Source: Trichostrongylus colubriformis
Lineage: Eukaryota; Nematoda; Chromadorea; Rhabditida; Trichostrongylidae
NCBI GenBank assembly: GCA_963978905.1
Contig: OZ022258.1
Coordinates: forward strand, 37,385,282-37,449,281
DNA length: 64,000 nucleotides
Direction: 5' to 3'
Shown here: one piece after another, positions 12,290 through 24,165 of the stretch
Position numbering within the stretch: position 1 is the first letter of the stretch
Layout of the letters: the number at the start of each line of letters is the position of its first letter
The notes under the pieces: model-generated
Told to the model about the DNA's origin: nothing
The model's input: the letters and a program-made list of their open reading frames with translations, nothing else
The model's database searches: none
Translations under genes and position numbers: made by a program

Positions 12290-13441
12290 TATTAGAAAAA
12301 TCTGTCGCAATCCGTGCTTTCGCCATAACTATACCAGGGGCGGTCCAATTGCTTTGAAGAACAGGCCGGTTCTCAGAGCTCATCAAAGCGAATCTCTCTC
12401 TTCTTCCTCTCTTTAATCATCCCCATTTTTGAGGAAAGTGGAAAACCGGCTTTCCGAGGCGCGAGAAAGTACCTACGGGCATGAGGGCATCGTAAACTCT
12501 CCTCTTCAGCTGAAAGACTTATTTTAGGTATTTGAAACCAAGAAATGTCAACGCATTCGACAGGAGCAAGATTGAGCCATAATTTTGATCCCATTCATGG
12601 ATGGTTTTTTATTTTCCTTCTGAAAGTGGCATTCCAGTGAACCGTTTTTTTTTCGAAATTTACACCTAGTCAGAGACGCATTCTTTGCAAAACAAGCCAT
12701 TTCGAATAGATCAGTAGTGTTATTGATGTACTCCGAAGGAACGTTGTGGGAATTCCTCAAAGTAGGTAGATCGAGCGTTATTTGCCTCAAATCTTTCAAC
12801 GTTATTTGTTTGATCGGTATTTTCTGCATAAATGTCGGTCTCTGCACAATGGTTCTTGTGAGAGCCGAGGCTGGCTGCTTTAGCCAGCGCTGTATCACTG
12901 TACTGATTGGCCTTTTATACTTCAACTGATTGTGTACTATGTCTCGAACGGAAAAGCATCACACCCAGCGAAAGTCTACATATGGGATGGTCGTTAATTC
13001 TTTTATAGCTACACCATAGGATTGCCGACCTGTACAAGATAAAAAAGGGGCCTCTGACTAGGTGTAATTTTTGAAAAAAAAGGTTGACTGGATGCCACTT
13101 TCAGATAGAAAATAAGTAGAACCATTCATGAATGGGATCAAATGATGGCGTAATCATGCTCTTGTCGAATAAATTGACATTTCTTGGTTTCAAATACCCA
13201 AACCAAAACTTCCAGCTAAAGTGAGAGTTTACGATGCCGTCATGCCGGCAGGTACTTTCTCGCGCCTTGGAGAGTCAATTTCCCATTTTTCTCAGAAACG
13301 GAGATGGTCAGACAGGGGAAAATAGACGTCTACTAGGGAGATTTGCTTCGACGAGATCTAGCCACCGGTCTGCTTTTCAAAGCAATTGGACCGCCTCTGG
13401 TATAGTTATGGCAAAAACACGGATTGCGACAGATTTTTCTG
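12290..13441. mobile_element. Long-terminal-inverted-repeat element
   Basis: The outer ends are inverted copies (AGAAAAATCTGTCGCAATCC at the left, its complement at the right), followed by matched blocks for roughly 380-400 bp per arm, including the motif pairs CCAATTGCTTTGAA / TTCAAAGCAATTGG and ACACCTAGTCAGAG / CTCTGACTAGGTGT. The unpaired centre is about 340 bp (12690-13030). The minus frame 12548-12925 spans the left arm and centre, but no transposase motif is visible. The arrangement resembles long-TIR non-autonomous elements. Confidence 0.65.
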
Positions 13442-13446
13442 ATGTC

Positions 13447-13576
13447 GTTATATTGTAAATCGTAAATCGTTGTAGATATTGTAAATTGTAAATCGTTATA
13501 TTGGAAAACTATTGTATTGTAAATCGTTTGTAAATCGTAAATTGTATTGTATTGTATAGTAAATCGTTATATTGGA
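13447..13576. repeat. AT-rich minisatellite (TTGTAAATCGT units)
   Basis: Irregular repeats of ATTGTAAATCGT, ATTGTATTG and CGTTATATTGG directly abut the right end of the long-TIR element. There is no coding potential. Confidence 0.7.
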
Positions 13577-14258
13577 CATAATTAGACTCAGGACGTCACT
13601 CCATGCTTTTTCATTATTTCACACATTTCACACAGAGTACAGTGCATTCCATCACACAACACTTTTAATGCCCTTTTCTAGTTTCGCTCTCACAATTAAT
13701 CTACGAGAGCTGTACTGGCATTTCCCATATATTGAATTACAAACGTACACGAGTCCCCTTTATTTCATTTCATTTTTCATGTGTAGTCGTACCACTATTT
13801 GCTTTTTCGGAAAAAGTCGAATTGCGATTACAACTGGCACTTCCTCATCACCTAGTTTCTATTTCTCATTATTATGATCCAACTCGCATTCCTTCAGCGT
13901 TTCTCTTGATGGCTCCACTAGGCAAGCGATATAGATAAAATGAAGATGTATCCACTACATAAAACATTTTTTTTCACTGATTTGGCTCCATATCTTTGGA
14001 TGATTCTTTCTAAAGCTAAACGAGCCTGTGATAATTGGATGCCTATAAGGAATTTCAATGCATTCTTTCAGGTACCACTGTTTTGGGTCCTCTGATGCTA
14101 GCCTCAAACATCACTGATTTGTGAATGTGTAACAGTTGGATGAGACCAAAAAAAGTTTATTCCAAAAATTGAATGTGTAAAAATAGGACGAGACTCCAGG
14201 AAGTTTATTCCAAAAAAATCAAAAGACTGTAAAAGTAACTTTTTCAAGATACACTGCA

Positions 14259-14286
14259 ATATTTCGGTGCTTGGCACCTTCGTCAG
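14259..14286 (-). ncRNA. Hammerhead-ribozyme-like core, left PLE arm
   Basis: On the minus strand the motif reads CTGACGA, then a hairpin GGTGC-CAA-GCACC (stem II), then GAAA and TATT. These are the conserved strands of a minimal hammerhead core; the UA between GAAA and UU would be a very short helix III, as described for Penelope-like elements that may act as dimers. Helix I is not convincingly formed by the nearest flanks, so activity is uncertain. Confidence 0.45.
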
Positions 14287-14508
14287 GTCTGAAGTGGCAG
14301 TGTTATGATGTAATATACATGGTGTAGTACCAACTAACGTGGTACTGTCTCAAAAAACTTTTGCGTGCACCTACCCTGCCAGAGACCACGTGAAGTTAAA
14401 AAATTGTCAATACACCCGATGGCATCCTTGAAGTGGGAACGCCTCTATGTCTAGGGTGAAATTTGATATCAGAATCATCATGCAGTGTCCAAAAATGGTA
14501 CAGCGTGA

Positions 14509-14760
14509 TCAGGTGATGATATGCAAAGGGTCATGTAGTTCATCCTTGCTATTTATTCCGGGTGATAACCGGTTTATTTCAAGGGCTTCTAGTACATATT
14601 TTTCTTTCGACGAGACTTTGTACTGAGCGGCGTAGTACCTTAATGGCCAGTGGGGGAGCTCGGTAGGACCCTCGTACGATGCTTGAAGAAACTACTGCTT
14701 GGATAAGAGGACAGGTCTATCAGTGCTCTACGATGTTCGTCGATACGTCTGTAGAGTGTC
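14509..14760 (-). pseudogene. PLE GIY-YIG endonuclease, C-terminal fragment (left)
   Basis: The minus strand reads a RRIDEHRRAL stretch, a SSSFFKHR segment and then LERK-type helix residues before a stop at 14509-14511. This order (Arg-containing helix, EH, FKH, then a basic helix) fits the GIY-YIG nuclease region at the C terminus of Penelope-like proteins. At least one frame shift separates the helix from the terminal peptide. Confidence 0.55.
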
Positions 14761-14845
14761 TCTTAGTTTCTACGACATATTTTTGCCCACATTCTATGGG
14801 ATGAACCGTACCTCGAAGCTGGAATATTTTACAAATATGTCAGAG

Positions 14846-15110
14846 AAACTAAGAGGCTTCTCTACAAAAGTATCAACGAACATCATAGGCACTAATACCC
14901 GTCCTCTTAACAAACAGTAATTTCTCCAAGCATCGTACGAGGGCAAATACTTACCAAGCGCCCCCCCCCACACTGGCCATCAAGCTATCACACCGCTCAG
15001 TAGAAAGTCTCGTCGAAAGAAAAGTACGAGAAGCCCTCGAAATAAAACGGTTATCACCTGGAATAAATAGCAAAGATGAACTACGTGACCCTTTGCACAT
15101 CATCACCTGA
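14846..15110 (+). pseudogene. PLE GIY-YIG endonuclease, C-terminal fragment (right)
   Basis: The plus strand carries the mirror copy: an INEHHRH segment, FSKHRTR after a frame shift, then LVERKVREALEIKRLSPGI, which is the typical REA-EI-R-L...IN ending of Penelope GIY-YIG domains, and a TGA at 15108-15110. It has an internal stop in the first helix, so it is dead. Confidence 0.6.
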
Positions 15111-15336
15111 TCACAGTATACCATTTTTGGATACTGCATGATTATTCTCATATCAAATTTCACTATAGTCATAGAGGCATTTCCACTATTCAACGGAGTC
15201 ATCGGGTGGCTTGGCAATTTTTCGACTTCACAAAATCTTTGGCATGGTAGGTGCACGCGAATGCTTTTTGGGACCGTACCACGTGAGTTGGTAATATACC
15301 GTGTATAGTACATTGTAACACTGCCACATTACAGGC

Positions 15337-15364
15337 CTGACGAAGGTGCTAAGCACAAAAATAT
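15337..15364 (+). ncRNA. Hammerhead-ribozyme-like core, right PLE arm (decayed)
   Basis: The plus strand has CTGACGA, a GGTGC/GCAC hairpin and ATATT, but the GAAA box has become AAAA. It is the inverted counterpart of the motif at 14259-14286 and is probably inactive. Confidence 0.45.
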
Positions 15365-15504
15365 TGCAAAATATTCCGAAAAACTTTCGAGATTTTCACA
15401 GCCTTCTGAGATTTTTGGAATAAACTTTTTGGAATCTAGCATAATACTAAGATATACAGCACAATCATAAGGTATCATTGATTTGCTTGAGTGTACATAA
15501 TTTA

Positions 15505-15688
15505 AAGGCATATTCCGCGCTCGCTATGGGTGGAGTAACCAATTGACTCTCCATTGGTTGTCAGCGGTTGGGAGGCGGTCTCTCGACGCCCCACTGCAGG
15601 CAATAGGGCGAGGAGAGACGGCCTTCGAACCGCCGACAACCAATGGAGAGTCAATTGGTTACTCCACCCATAGTGCGGAATATGCCTT
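15505..15688. mobile_element. TA-flanked hairpin MITE
   Basis: A 184-bp element with inverted arms of about 75 bp (AAGGCATATTCCGC... / ...GCGGAATATGCCTT) flanked by TA at 15503-15504 and 15689-15690. The arms include CAATTGACTCTCCATTGG and its complement. Arm identity is high, suggesting a young insertion. Confidence 0.8.
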
Positions 15689-15690
15689 TA

Positions 15691-17159
15691 GAGTGCAAAG
15701 TTCAATATACTTCGTTTTTCCTCTGAAGTGCACTGCTCAAGTACCTCAATAAGTTCAAGGCGTATTGCGTTGATAATCTTTGTTATAAGAATCTACTCTT
15801 GATTCTACATTAAAGTCAGCTGGCAGGTGGACTTGTTGCCATTTCCCTGGATAAGACAGTTTGTTTGCTACTGAGCACTCTCCCCTGAAACCTCTATACT
15901 CCACTGTTCGCCATGTGCTCAGTGAATATGTATTTTCTGACATGAGTAGAACTTTTCCTCGAACAGTTTTCTTCAAAGTCGTTGTCATTCGTGTGGTGCA
16001 TCTTGCACTTTAAAAGGTCAGTTTTATTTTACGCGCTTTTCTCACAAGAAACACAACAACGCTTTTCCAAGCTTCACCACCTTCGTACCTCATATTCTAT
16101 TGTGCTGCTTCACCCTATATGTTGAGCCCTCCTGCCCGTGTGATGGTGGACTGATCAGAAAATTACTTAGATTGTTTGAACGAGTTTCAGCTTGTAAGAT
16201 GTCTTTCACATTTTAATATAATACATAGTGAGTGGCTCAAACGTATCGGTGGGGACTCTTCAAAAGATGGCCAAATGTCATGAGAGTTTGTTTATATGCC
16301 TGTTCCCATATAGTTCGTAAGTATCGACTCATGAACTTGAATTTTGACTCTGTTTTCACTGCAGTCATTGCTATGGGATCTTAGGAAGAAAACAAATCGC
16401 ACCAAATTCTAGTAACTCTACACAAAGGGACCGTCCCTAGCCTGCTACCTCAAAGTGTTGGGTAGTTCAAACTCACTCGAATTTGTTTCTGTTGTGTCCA
16501 AAGCAACGATGTGCTGAGTGTGCCTGTAGACAGACTTCTCTTGGACGAGTCTATTATCGGCAATGGTACTAGCACCAGGTTGGCTTGGTAGTGAGGTGTC
16601 CGCCCAGGATATCAACATCTGTGCATAATGCCTAGCAAGCAGAGTCCTCAGTCCCGTGCAGTCATCGCCCCTTCTGGCAAAGAGGACATTGGCAAAGGGG
16701 GAAAAATCTCACGGCAGGCAATCTGCCAAGCTGTCTTTTGAATATCGACACTGTCAGCAATCGAGGCCTTAATAGCAACGTCAGATTGATCAGTTAATAT
16801 CTGAGTTGGACAGGTGTCACTAAACGTGACATGCATAATGGAGACACGAAGGCGAAGCGATGGGGAGGGTAAGGTGGATCAAAATTGCATATGGATCTCC
16901 AGGTGGTATAATACTTGGAGCAGGTGCATGAGGAAGTAAAGTTGGCGTCCTTGATTTTGTCGTATCAGCGCATCTGGCGACTCGTGTTGCATATTGGAAA
17001 ACCCTCTTGGAAACATCATAATGCTTGTGCTCGTCGAAACGACAACGATGAAAGTTTTCTCCCTGTGCGCCCACCTGAGCCTATGACGATGACGTTGAGC
17101 ACGATTCCTATGACGCTTTAGAAATTGTATTCGGCACCCGTCCGGAACGAAATTACGCC
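15691..17159. other. No supported gene
   Basis: No exon or RNA was recognised. The 5' part of the RTE-like element may begin in the right half, but its endonuclease N terminus could not be read. Overlapping minus-strand open frames at 16820-17166 have low-complexity composition. Confidence 0.35.
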
Positions 17160-18995
17160 TTTTCACCCTGGCGATTCCAATGTCTTTTTGACTGTCGAAA
17201 AACTTGGTGAAAGCTTTATGGGGCCTCGCGGGGACTCGGACAGGGGGACCCTGGCCTTATTCGCTGGACAATGTTGGCTGTGAGTGGCAAATTTATTTTT
17301 CGAGAGGCGCCAGAGAAGCCGATGGACGTGGCATACTCCTGGCAAGAAGCGTTTTATGAGATCGACTTCAACACGACAATCTGTCTATGCTTCGCCACGA
17401 TGTCCCAGTCAGCGGGACTCGTATCATAACATCGGTTCCGACCATCGTCTAGTCCGAGCAACGGTCACGGAAAATCTCAAAGAGTAAGGGAGGCCTATAA
17501 TGCGAGTCATTCGCAGAGATCTCGATTCCGTTCATCCTAACGTAGGTTCTAGACGCTTTCTTTCTAGGAAGACTTCAGGTGGAGAGGTGAGCATACGAGA
17601 AAAAGTGCAAGTTCTACCGGAGTTGATCTCATGTGATGACGCTTCCGAGAGAGAAGAATGGATAAATCTCCAATTAGAACTGGCCTATGCCCTTGGTCAG
17701 ACAGTAAGAGGAAGAGCACCTGAACCAGTGGGCATGCAGAGCATTTGAAGCGTTTGCAAAATCTCCTCAACCGTCGCTCGCTGATATATTCACGACGAAT
17801 ATTGTTTCGCATTAGCGTTTCGGATTGAACACCATCTTGCGAAGAAGGGCCGAGTGCCGTCTCAGGTAGATATGATCCGATCGCACTCATGTCTGTAATG
17901 CTACGGGCATTTACTTGCATCATCCTCTGTCACATATGCCGCACGCTCACGCAGATAGCGGACTGGCTCCCGTGGAGGATCTTTAGCCATTAGTCTTATT
18001 TACGTCTGTTCACTACTCACTAGAGGGTGCAGCTTCCACCATCATTTCTCGTTAGCAATTTTAAGAAAGCGTTCGACACAATTGAACACAGGCAATGCTC
18101 AACGCTTTCATTGCGCTAAGAGTCCCTCAGCGATACATTGATGTCAGACGCCAGTGCACCGTGGGCTGCTTCACCGATGTCAACTTTCTAGGTAATCTAG
18201 TCTGCGTAGAAATCCAAGGCGGAATGCGACAATGTGAGAGTATTTCTTCAAAATTGTTTTGCGCTGCTTTAAAGATAATAGTGCGAAACGGTGAGCTCAT
18301 CGAGGCTTTTGGCGGACAATCGTCCTTATTGGTACTGAGGCGTGCGCTCCCAAGGGATCATAATTCATTTCAAAGCCTCACTTCTAACAGGTTCGAAATC
18401 CAGGATTTCTGTCAGAGATGGTGGCTTCGAGCAAAACTCAATGGATCACGAAGCGCTTTGTGAGGAACTATAGCTTACACCGAAAATCTCCTCGTACGTC
18501 CATCTCGGAAGGACAATCATCATGAACGACCTCACAACCGAGATCGGCGTAAGGCAGGCTGAGCCCGACTCAACAGGTATAGTGATGTTATCACCAATAA
18601 GCGGTTGAAGCTCTGACCCAATGACAAGGGTTCAATACCTGTGTCCCAGCAAAAGTCTACGAATGCGAGACATGGGATGCAACTCGAGTGGAGGAGCGGA
18701 GGCTGACAGAATACAAAGGGCTGGAACGATTTTAGCTATTCATTCGAGTGGAAAATTCCATGTCAGATCCGAAGGGGTACTGTGGGCCGGCCGCTATTGC
18801 ACGTCTCAAGGACGAACGTTTCAGAGATCGATTGGTATCGTCGTAAAGTGAAGGGGTCGCTGAAAAGACTACCAGCTAGATGGAGCAATACATTGGAAGG
18901 ATTTCTGTCAGAGATGGTGGCTAATGGCAAGGAATCGTAGGGCTTGGCATGGATGATTCCAGAAAGGATGGCAAGAACAAAACTGAAGAGCACGC
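17160..18995 (+). pseudogene. RTE-like non-LTR retrotransposon, degraded
   Basis: Successive broken frames on the plus strand follow the RTE order. At 17280-17490 is the end of the APE endonuclease: a RSRWTWHTPG segment, then GSDHRLVRATV, which contains the SDH catalytic signature. At 18055-18100 comes FKKAFDTIEH from the palm of the reverse transcriptase, with a catalytic-type Asp. At 18200-18290 is MRQCESISSKLF, matching the GVRQGD.ISPKLF motif with the Gly-Asp changed. Near 18480-18540 is a YVHLGR-like segment followed by MNDLTTEI, typical of RTE thumbs. Multiple stops and frame changes make it inactive. A 23-bp phrase (GATTTCTGTCAGAGATGGTG) occurs twice, near 18401 and 18900, suggesting rearrangement. 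Confidence 0.65.
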
Positions 18996-18999
18996 TGCG

Positions 19000-21164
19000 C
19001 GGTATCCAAGGTATTCACACAAAAGGTATTCAAATGAATGATCCACCCCCTCAATGGTATTCATGAGCTGTTAAGGCACATTTATCAATAATGCTAGGAA
19101 AACCTTAGTTTATCCAAAATGGCTCTGAAAACCGAAAACAGAACTAAATCTTTTTCGAGTAACTGACACAGAAAAGCAGTCTAGTGTCACTCATTCTAAA
19201 TTATGACGTATTCCGCATGGCTTAATACTGCATTGCTCCTTTTTTGGCATGCCACTTCGTTTTGTTTCCACTTTTCTAGTCCTTTATTCCTTGTTACAGA
19301 AAACTCCCCGGTGTCTCTTCTACAAGTTAGTCGACCAGCCTAGAACTGGCATACACATTTCTGAGTTTCTCTGTCGGTTAGCAGGGATTGCTGTCTTTTC
19401 ACTTTCGTTTCCTTATACTCTAATATATAAACTTCTACATACTTGACGCGTATAACAATGTACATCTCAATGCGAATAACAGGGCTGAGCAATTGGCCAA
19501 CTCTTGTCTGCGCTAAGCTCGCTTGAAATTTATTAGATTTAGTGCAGAAATTCGAAGCGACATATCAGTACAGGTTAAGCGAATGCATCATTCAGGAATA
19601 GCAGCTTTTAAATGAGTATCTCATGCAAAATCAACTAAAAAATTCCCCATTTCGTCGAACGGTGTCTTCCTCAACATTGTTGACCTCCAGCGATATGTTT
19701 GTGGAGAGGCCTAGTAGAGTCTGAAAAGTTATACCAAGGACTCGTGCGGTATAGGTTATTGTTACTATCAAGGTGATAAGCCGTTTGGTTCGAGCCACTG
19801 GTCTTACCATCGTCCTTTGACCGCTTCATTTTAGGCGCATCATGCGAAAGATGATGTTTGACCAATACTACTCGAGTGAAAACCATTTTGCGATGAGAAG
19901 GGTGCTCAAGTTTCCTCTGTCGCTCGCAGATTTACCTTGGCCAATAAAATTGCACCTTCAACTCGGAACAACGGCTAGTTATCAAGGCACCTGAGCTGTG
20001 ATGGAACAAAAAAACCCGTCCTTCTTAACGTGAGGGACGATCGACCGATTTCTTAGTGAAGACTACGATAGCGAGAGGAAACAGACGATATCTTTGAATT
20101 TTGCTCAAAACTGACTGCAAAAAGTCGTACAACCGCCCCCTTCTGCACCGGTTTTTGCTTAAGAGCTGCTGTCAAGGAGATTTACTTTTGAAGTTCAACA
20201 TCCCTTTCGTTTTACCTTCTGTGGTAAGTCATTTACTTCTCCGCTTTCATTAGTGAGTGTAATGAGCCACAAGATTGTCGCGAAATGCCTTAAGATTCGA
20301 AGAAGTTCGTCAAAACTTTTTTCTCCTTACAAGGGAAGGAACCGAGGTGGAAGTGGCCATTTGTAATGGGATACATATGGCCCGACAATTTTCCGATTCT
20401 GATTTCGAAAATGCAAAATGATTCTCTGGACAGAGTTACAACGCCCTTCTTCAACGGACGTCGGCTCAAGTACACAACAGAAGACTTCACGTCAGCAGCC
20501 GTTTTGCAGAAAGGTATAGCATAAACTGGAGACCATGGTTCGGTGCCATGTGGATTCGATGTTTTTGCTTTTCGATGGACTTCTTCCAATGACTACAGAA
20601 AACTTGTAGTTTGGTATTACCGTATTTTCATGTTCCTTTTGGCATAAAACATGGTCAAATGGTGAGCTGAGCACTTTTCGCAACTATCATGTTCGATTGT
20701 ATTATACTTTGTCATCTTACCGAATGATTTCAACATTTAATGAGCAAATGTGTTATTGCAGTACAGGATGATCAAAACATAAAGACTTGCTACAATGTGC
20801 ACAAGGATCAAAAAAAGATTCCGCAACACATTGTCGCTTCCCAAACGCCCACCAGATGTGACGGAAAACCTAATTGTACAAGCATCTCAAAATCTCACAG
20901 GTTGGGCGCTCAAAGAGACCGGGCGGGAGGAGGGCAATTTTGGTTTACGGTATGGGAGGACGAGCTTGTAGCTGCCGCAATGCACACACGGCACCTTGCC
21001 AAGAAGTCGAAAGTGAATTGACTAGTTCTAGTTGTAACCACACATTTTTTCTTACGCTTTCGCTTATCCTTCACTTTATTGTTTTACTTGTTTGTTCTGT
21101 GTGCTCTTTATATTATTTCACGTCACCACCAATGAATGAAATACACTCTACGAGACAACAAAGG
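19000..21164. other. No supported gene
   Basis: Open frames at 20290-20589 (minus, 99 codons) and 20740-21021 (plus, 93 codons) have no domain I recognise and no clear splice partners. Nothing else stands out. Confidence 0.35.
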
Positions 21165-21360
21165 ACATCTCTACAGCGGAGAACTCGGAGAGTCACTGTC
21201 ATGATGCGAATGTGTTGCGAATACACACCTCAGCGCCGCGCTTTTGTATTCCGACTTTTCCACTGATTATCTCTTCTATCTTTGACTGTTCGTTACAGAA
21301 TGATCATTTCTTTGCATCTTCAGCTTTCTTCGAACCCTTTCGGTTCCTCTAAAGGCACAC
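21165..21360 (-). repeat. Dispersed repeat R, copy 1
   Basis: On the minus strand this starts with a CCTTTAGAGGAACCG-like end and runs through a segment that also occurs at 60475-60935, 60936-61396 and 62239-62540 on the plus strand. Shared features include TTTCTTTGCATCTTC, the CGCGACG-rich core and the GCGAATACACACC stretch. It is non-coding as far as I can tell. Confidence 0.6.
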
Positions 21361-23176
21361 CACGCGATAATCAAAATGGTCCTTACCTTCTCAGGGCAGG
21401 TGGACCCTTGGATGGTTGTGAAGACTGCACCCTTTTCGCAACGCCACAGCTCACCCTAGCCGCGCATGGCCTGGTAGACCGAGCCGAGTTGAGTCCACGA
21501 GCCGAATCACACCCGGCTTAGACGAGAGGGAAACTTGCGATAAGACAAGGTAAGGCAGCGACATCAGTAGCGAAGGTGGCTACAACAGGGAAGAACAGGT
21601 GATATCGTAGCATTTTGTGCGATATCATCGAGCAAAAGCTCTTCTACAGTTTCCAATACTCGTACAAGGACTGAATGTAGGGAGCTTTATTTTTGGTGGT
21701 TTTGAGGAGTTTTGATTCATTTTTCTTCACCGGTGAGTGAACCAGGACCTCTACATCCTGTAACACACGCAAATAGCTCTCACAATTCTTCGCGAGGTGT
21801 GCCTTTAAGTAACCAGAATCGTAGCATGAGTATAAAATGAATCTTTTGAATCCAACGGCACAGAATTGAAAGCACACAAGCGAAATGATGCCGAGGAAGG
21901 AGCCACAAAACTGTGACGTCGATGTTATGTCCAATCATGAGCCGTCACTTGTTTGTAATGCCTAGCATGGTAAGAAAAATGGCTGTGTGAAGCTCGTTGC
22001 ATCTGAGGGGATATTTGATCCTTCCAAAGGTAGCAGATTATTTATGGTCATGGGAAAATACCAACGCTTCAGTTATCGGTAGGGCATAATTGTTACGAAA
22101 AGTACTCAGCTTATCATTTGACCATGTCTTATTCCGAAAATATTAGCATAAAAATGCGGTAATATCGGAACAAAAGTATCTTCTTAGCCGCTAGCAAACC
22201 TAATCAAAATGCCCAAGCAGAATCCACGTAGATCCGAACCATCGTTTCCAGTTCTTGGAGCGTAACACTTACCTCTCCGGCTTCTCACAGCCAACACTCC
22301 TGTGATGCACCTGAGCAGACGTCCCTCGAAAAAGGGCTTCGTTAATCTGCTCAAAGAATAGTCTTCAGAGAGCAGATTCGAGATCAGCATAGGTATTTAC
22401 GTCGAACCAAACGTATCCCATAACAAACGACCACTTCGACCATGACTCCTCCCCTTGTCAGCTATTTAGTGACTGTCAATTCAAAAGCAAAAGTTCATGC
22501 TTGCAAATCGATAGAAGCTCCGCTCATTTGGAAGTTACAAAATCAAACTTTCGAATAATGCGTAAGATAATTTGTCACTAGATTATACCCTGGAAGGCTT
22601 CTTGAAAACAGCAGGGGAGATCACGTGGTCGGTAGTTGAACTGGTGATAATGTGTGTGATACCATAAAAAATCAAAGTGATATGACCCGAAACTCAATAA
22701 ATAATACATACCCTTATTTTCCAGCTGCCTCTTGTGTGTGTTTCCCAGCCTGTTCTTTGCCTGACGTATAGTAGATCGCAGCTACCTAAATCTGTTATGA
22801 ACAGCGCTTAAACGTACCATTGGCTACTCGTCTGTAGGAACCTGCTCTCGGAAAGTCTGCTAGGCCTGCTCGAAAAAAAGGATGAAATCCATCGACAGTA
22901 ACCATATCTAACTTTTTGGTACGAAAATTAGGTGCCATTGAGGTGAAACGCCCTATAATATTTGGAAAGGAGTCATCAAGCGCCTCCAGAAAACTCTTGC
23001 CGGCTTTTACTCACTACGCGCGGTAATCTCTTATCTCCATGACAGGTTTTTCTTGTTTGTGTGGGGAGCTCTTCCAAACGGTCCGATATTGGCCAACCGG
23101 CTTAACACGTTATACGTGTGAGCGCTGATAAGCTATGGCAAATGTACCATTTAAAAGCTGAGTTAAGGTGAAAGGG
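21361..23176. other. No supported gene
   Basis: No coding exon, tandem repeat or palindrome could be supported. Short open frames lack domains. Confidence 0.4.
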
Positions 23177-23247
23177 GTGTCGGTAGTGTAATGGATTAGC
23201 ACATATCCCCGGAAAGGATGAAGTGCGGGGTCAAGTCCCGTCCAGCA
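23177..23247 (+). tRNA. tRNA-like sequence, anticodon loop reading GGA (degenerate)
   Basis: A full cloverleaf can be drawn: acceptor 23177-23183 with 23240-23246 (six of seven pairs, one C-A mismatch), D stem GTGT/GCAC with a 9-nt loop, anticodon stem 23204-23208/23216-23220, 4-nt variable region, and T stem GCGGG/CCCGT with a 7-nt loop. TAGTGTAATGG fits the A box and GGGTCAAGTCC fits the B box with one mismatch. A TTTT run follows at 23256. Oddities: position 33 is C in place of the near-universal U, T54 is G, and a GGA (Ser) anticodon is combined with a short variable arm where real tRNA-Ser has a long one. It is therefore a tRNA pseudogene or the head of a tRNA-derived SINE more likely than a working tRNA. 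Confidence 0.55.
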
Positions 23248-23250
23248 CCG

Positions 23251-24163
23251 AAGCTTTTGCCCATAACTCAGCATCCTTGTGGTAGCTTTTCCAAACCTTT
23301 GCTGTTATCTATTCTCTTGAAGATTACCCCTAATAAGAAAGCTGTGATGTCGCGTGAGCGAGAGTAATAATTTCTTGATTATTGGAAGGGACATTGTATT
23401 TATGATGGTATAGTGAGCGGCTGGCGTTCAAGCACGCCCATGTGTTTAATGCAGCTGGAGTATATAAAGCCAATGGCAACGATTACTGTAGTAGAGTTGC
23501 TGTATCTGCCGGCAAGGCCTATCGTGGTCGTAGAAATAGAAATGAACCTTGTACAATCATAGCGCGTTTGCACCAAGATAAGAGTAAATTATCATTCCAA
23601 AAGAAACATGGTGAGCATAATAATGAGACCATTTCTGTACGGCTAATACGCGTGTTCCCCTATGAAAGTGATGTGCCAATATGCCACTGCATACAACATC
23701 AAAGGTAGCAGAGGTATCCAAAATGCTTTTAACTCTGTACAGTACCCTGCTCTCGCACTACAACGGCAGCAATATCGCTGGTACTACGCATATCCTTTCT
23801 TGCAAATTGAGGCTCAAAGGACGAGCACTGCTGGGCGGGATTATGACGTCTCTATGAGGGATGTCTTTTCACTTATTCACTTCATCACTTCTACCTTTTA
23901 CCCATTCAGGCTTTTACGGTGAGCTTCTTACCGTCCTGAATGAGCCATTGACTATTTACTTACTATGCTTGCACTTACAATACCCACCGTCCAACATTCC
24001 TATATATACGCAGTGCCTTCCCATGCACAGAGCGAGTTCGTTTGTTCATTTGCTCATTTACAGACCATAGTACACTGAACCCACGAAGCGGGTGTTATGA
24101 CGTAAACGTCGCACTTTGTTGTATTTTCACATCAATATGTCATAAACAGGAAAATTTCGTTAG
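23251..24163. other. No supported gene; possible SINE body near the tRNA-like head
   Basis: The open frames at 23442-23708 and 23662-23922 have no recognisable domain. If the tRNA-like unit is a SINE head, its body would lie in the first few hundred bases, but no second copy was seen in the window. Confidence 0.3.
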
Positions 24164-24165
24164 TA

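Larger units (their letters stand above)
14190..15445. mobile_element. Head-to-head Penelope-like element (PLE) remnants
   Basis: About 1.25 kb forms a large palindrome centred near 14.8 kb. Both arms contain the end of a Penelope-like reading frame (GIY-YIG endonuclease region) pointing outward, then the same 3' sequence with a hammerhead-like motif, and a shared outer TTTATTCCAAAAA motif. The arms differ at many positions, so the duplication is not very recent. PLEs are known for complex inverted or tandem terminal arrangements and for hammerhead motifs. No reverse transcriptase domain remains. Confidence 0.65.
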
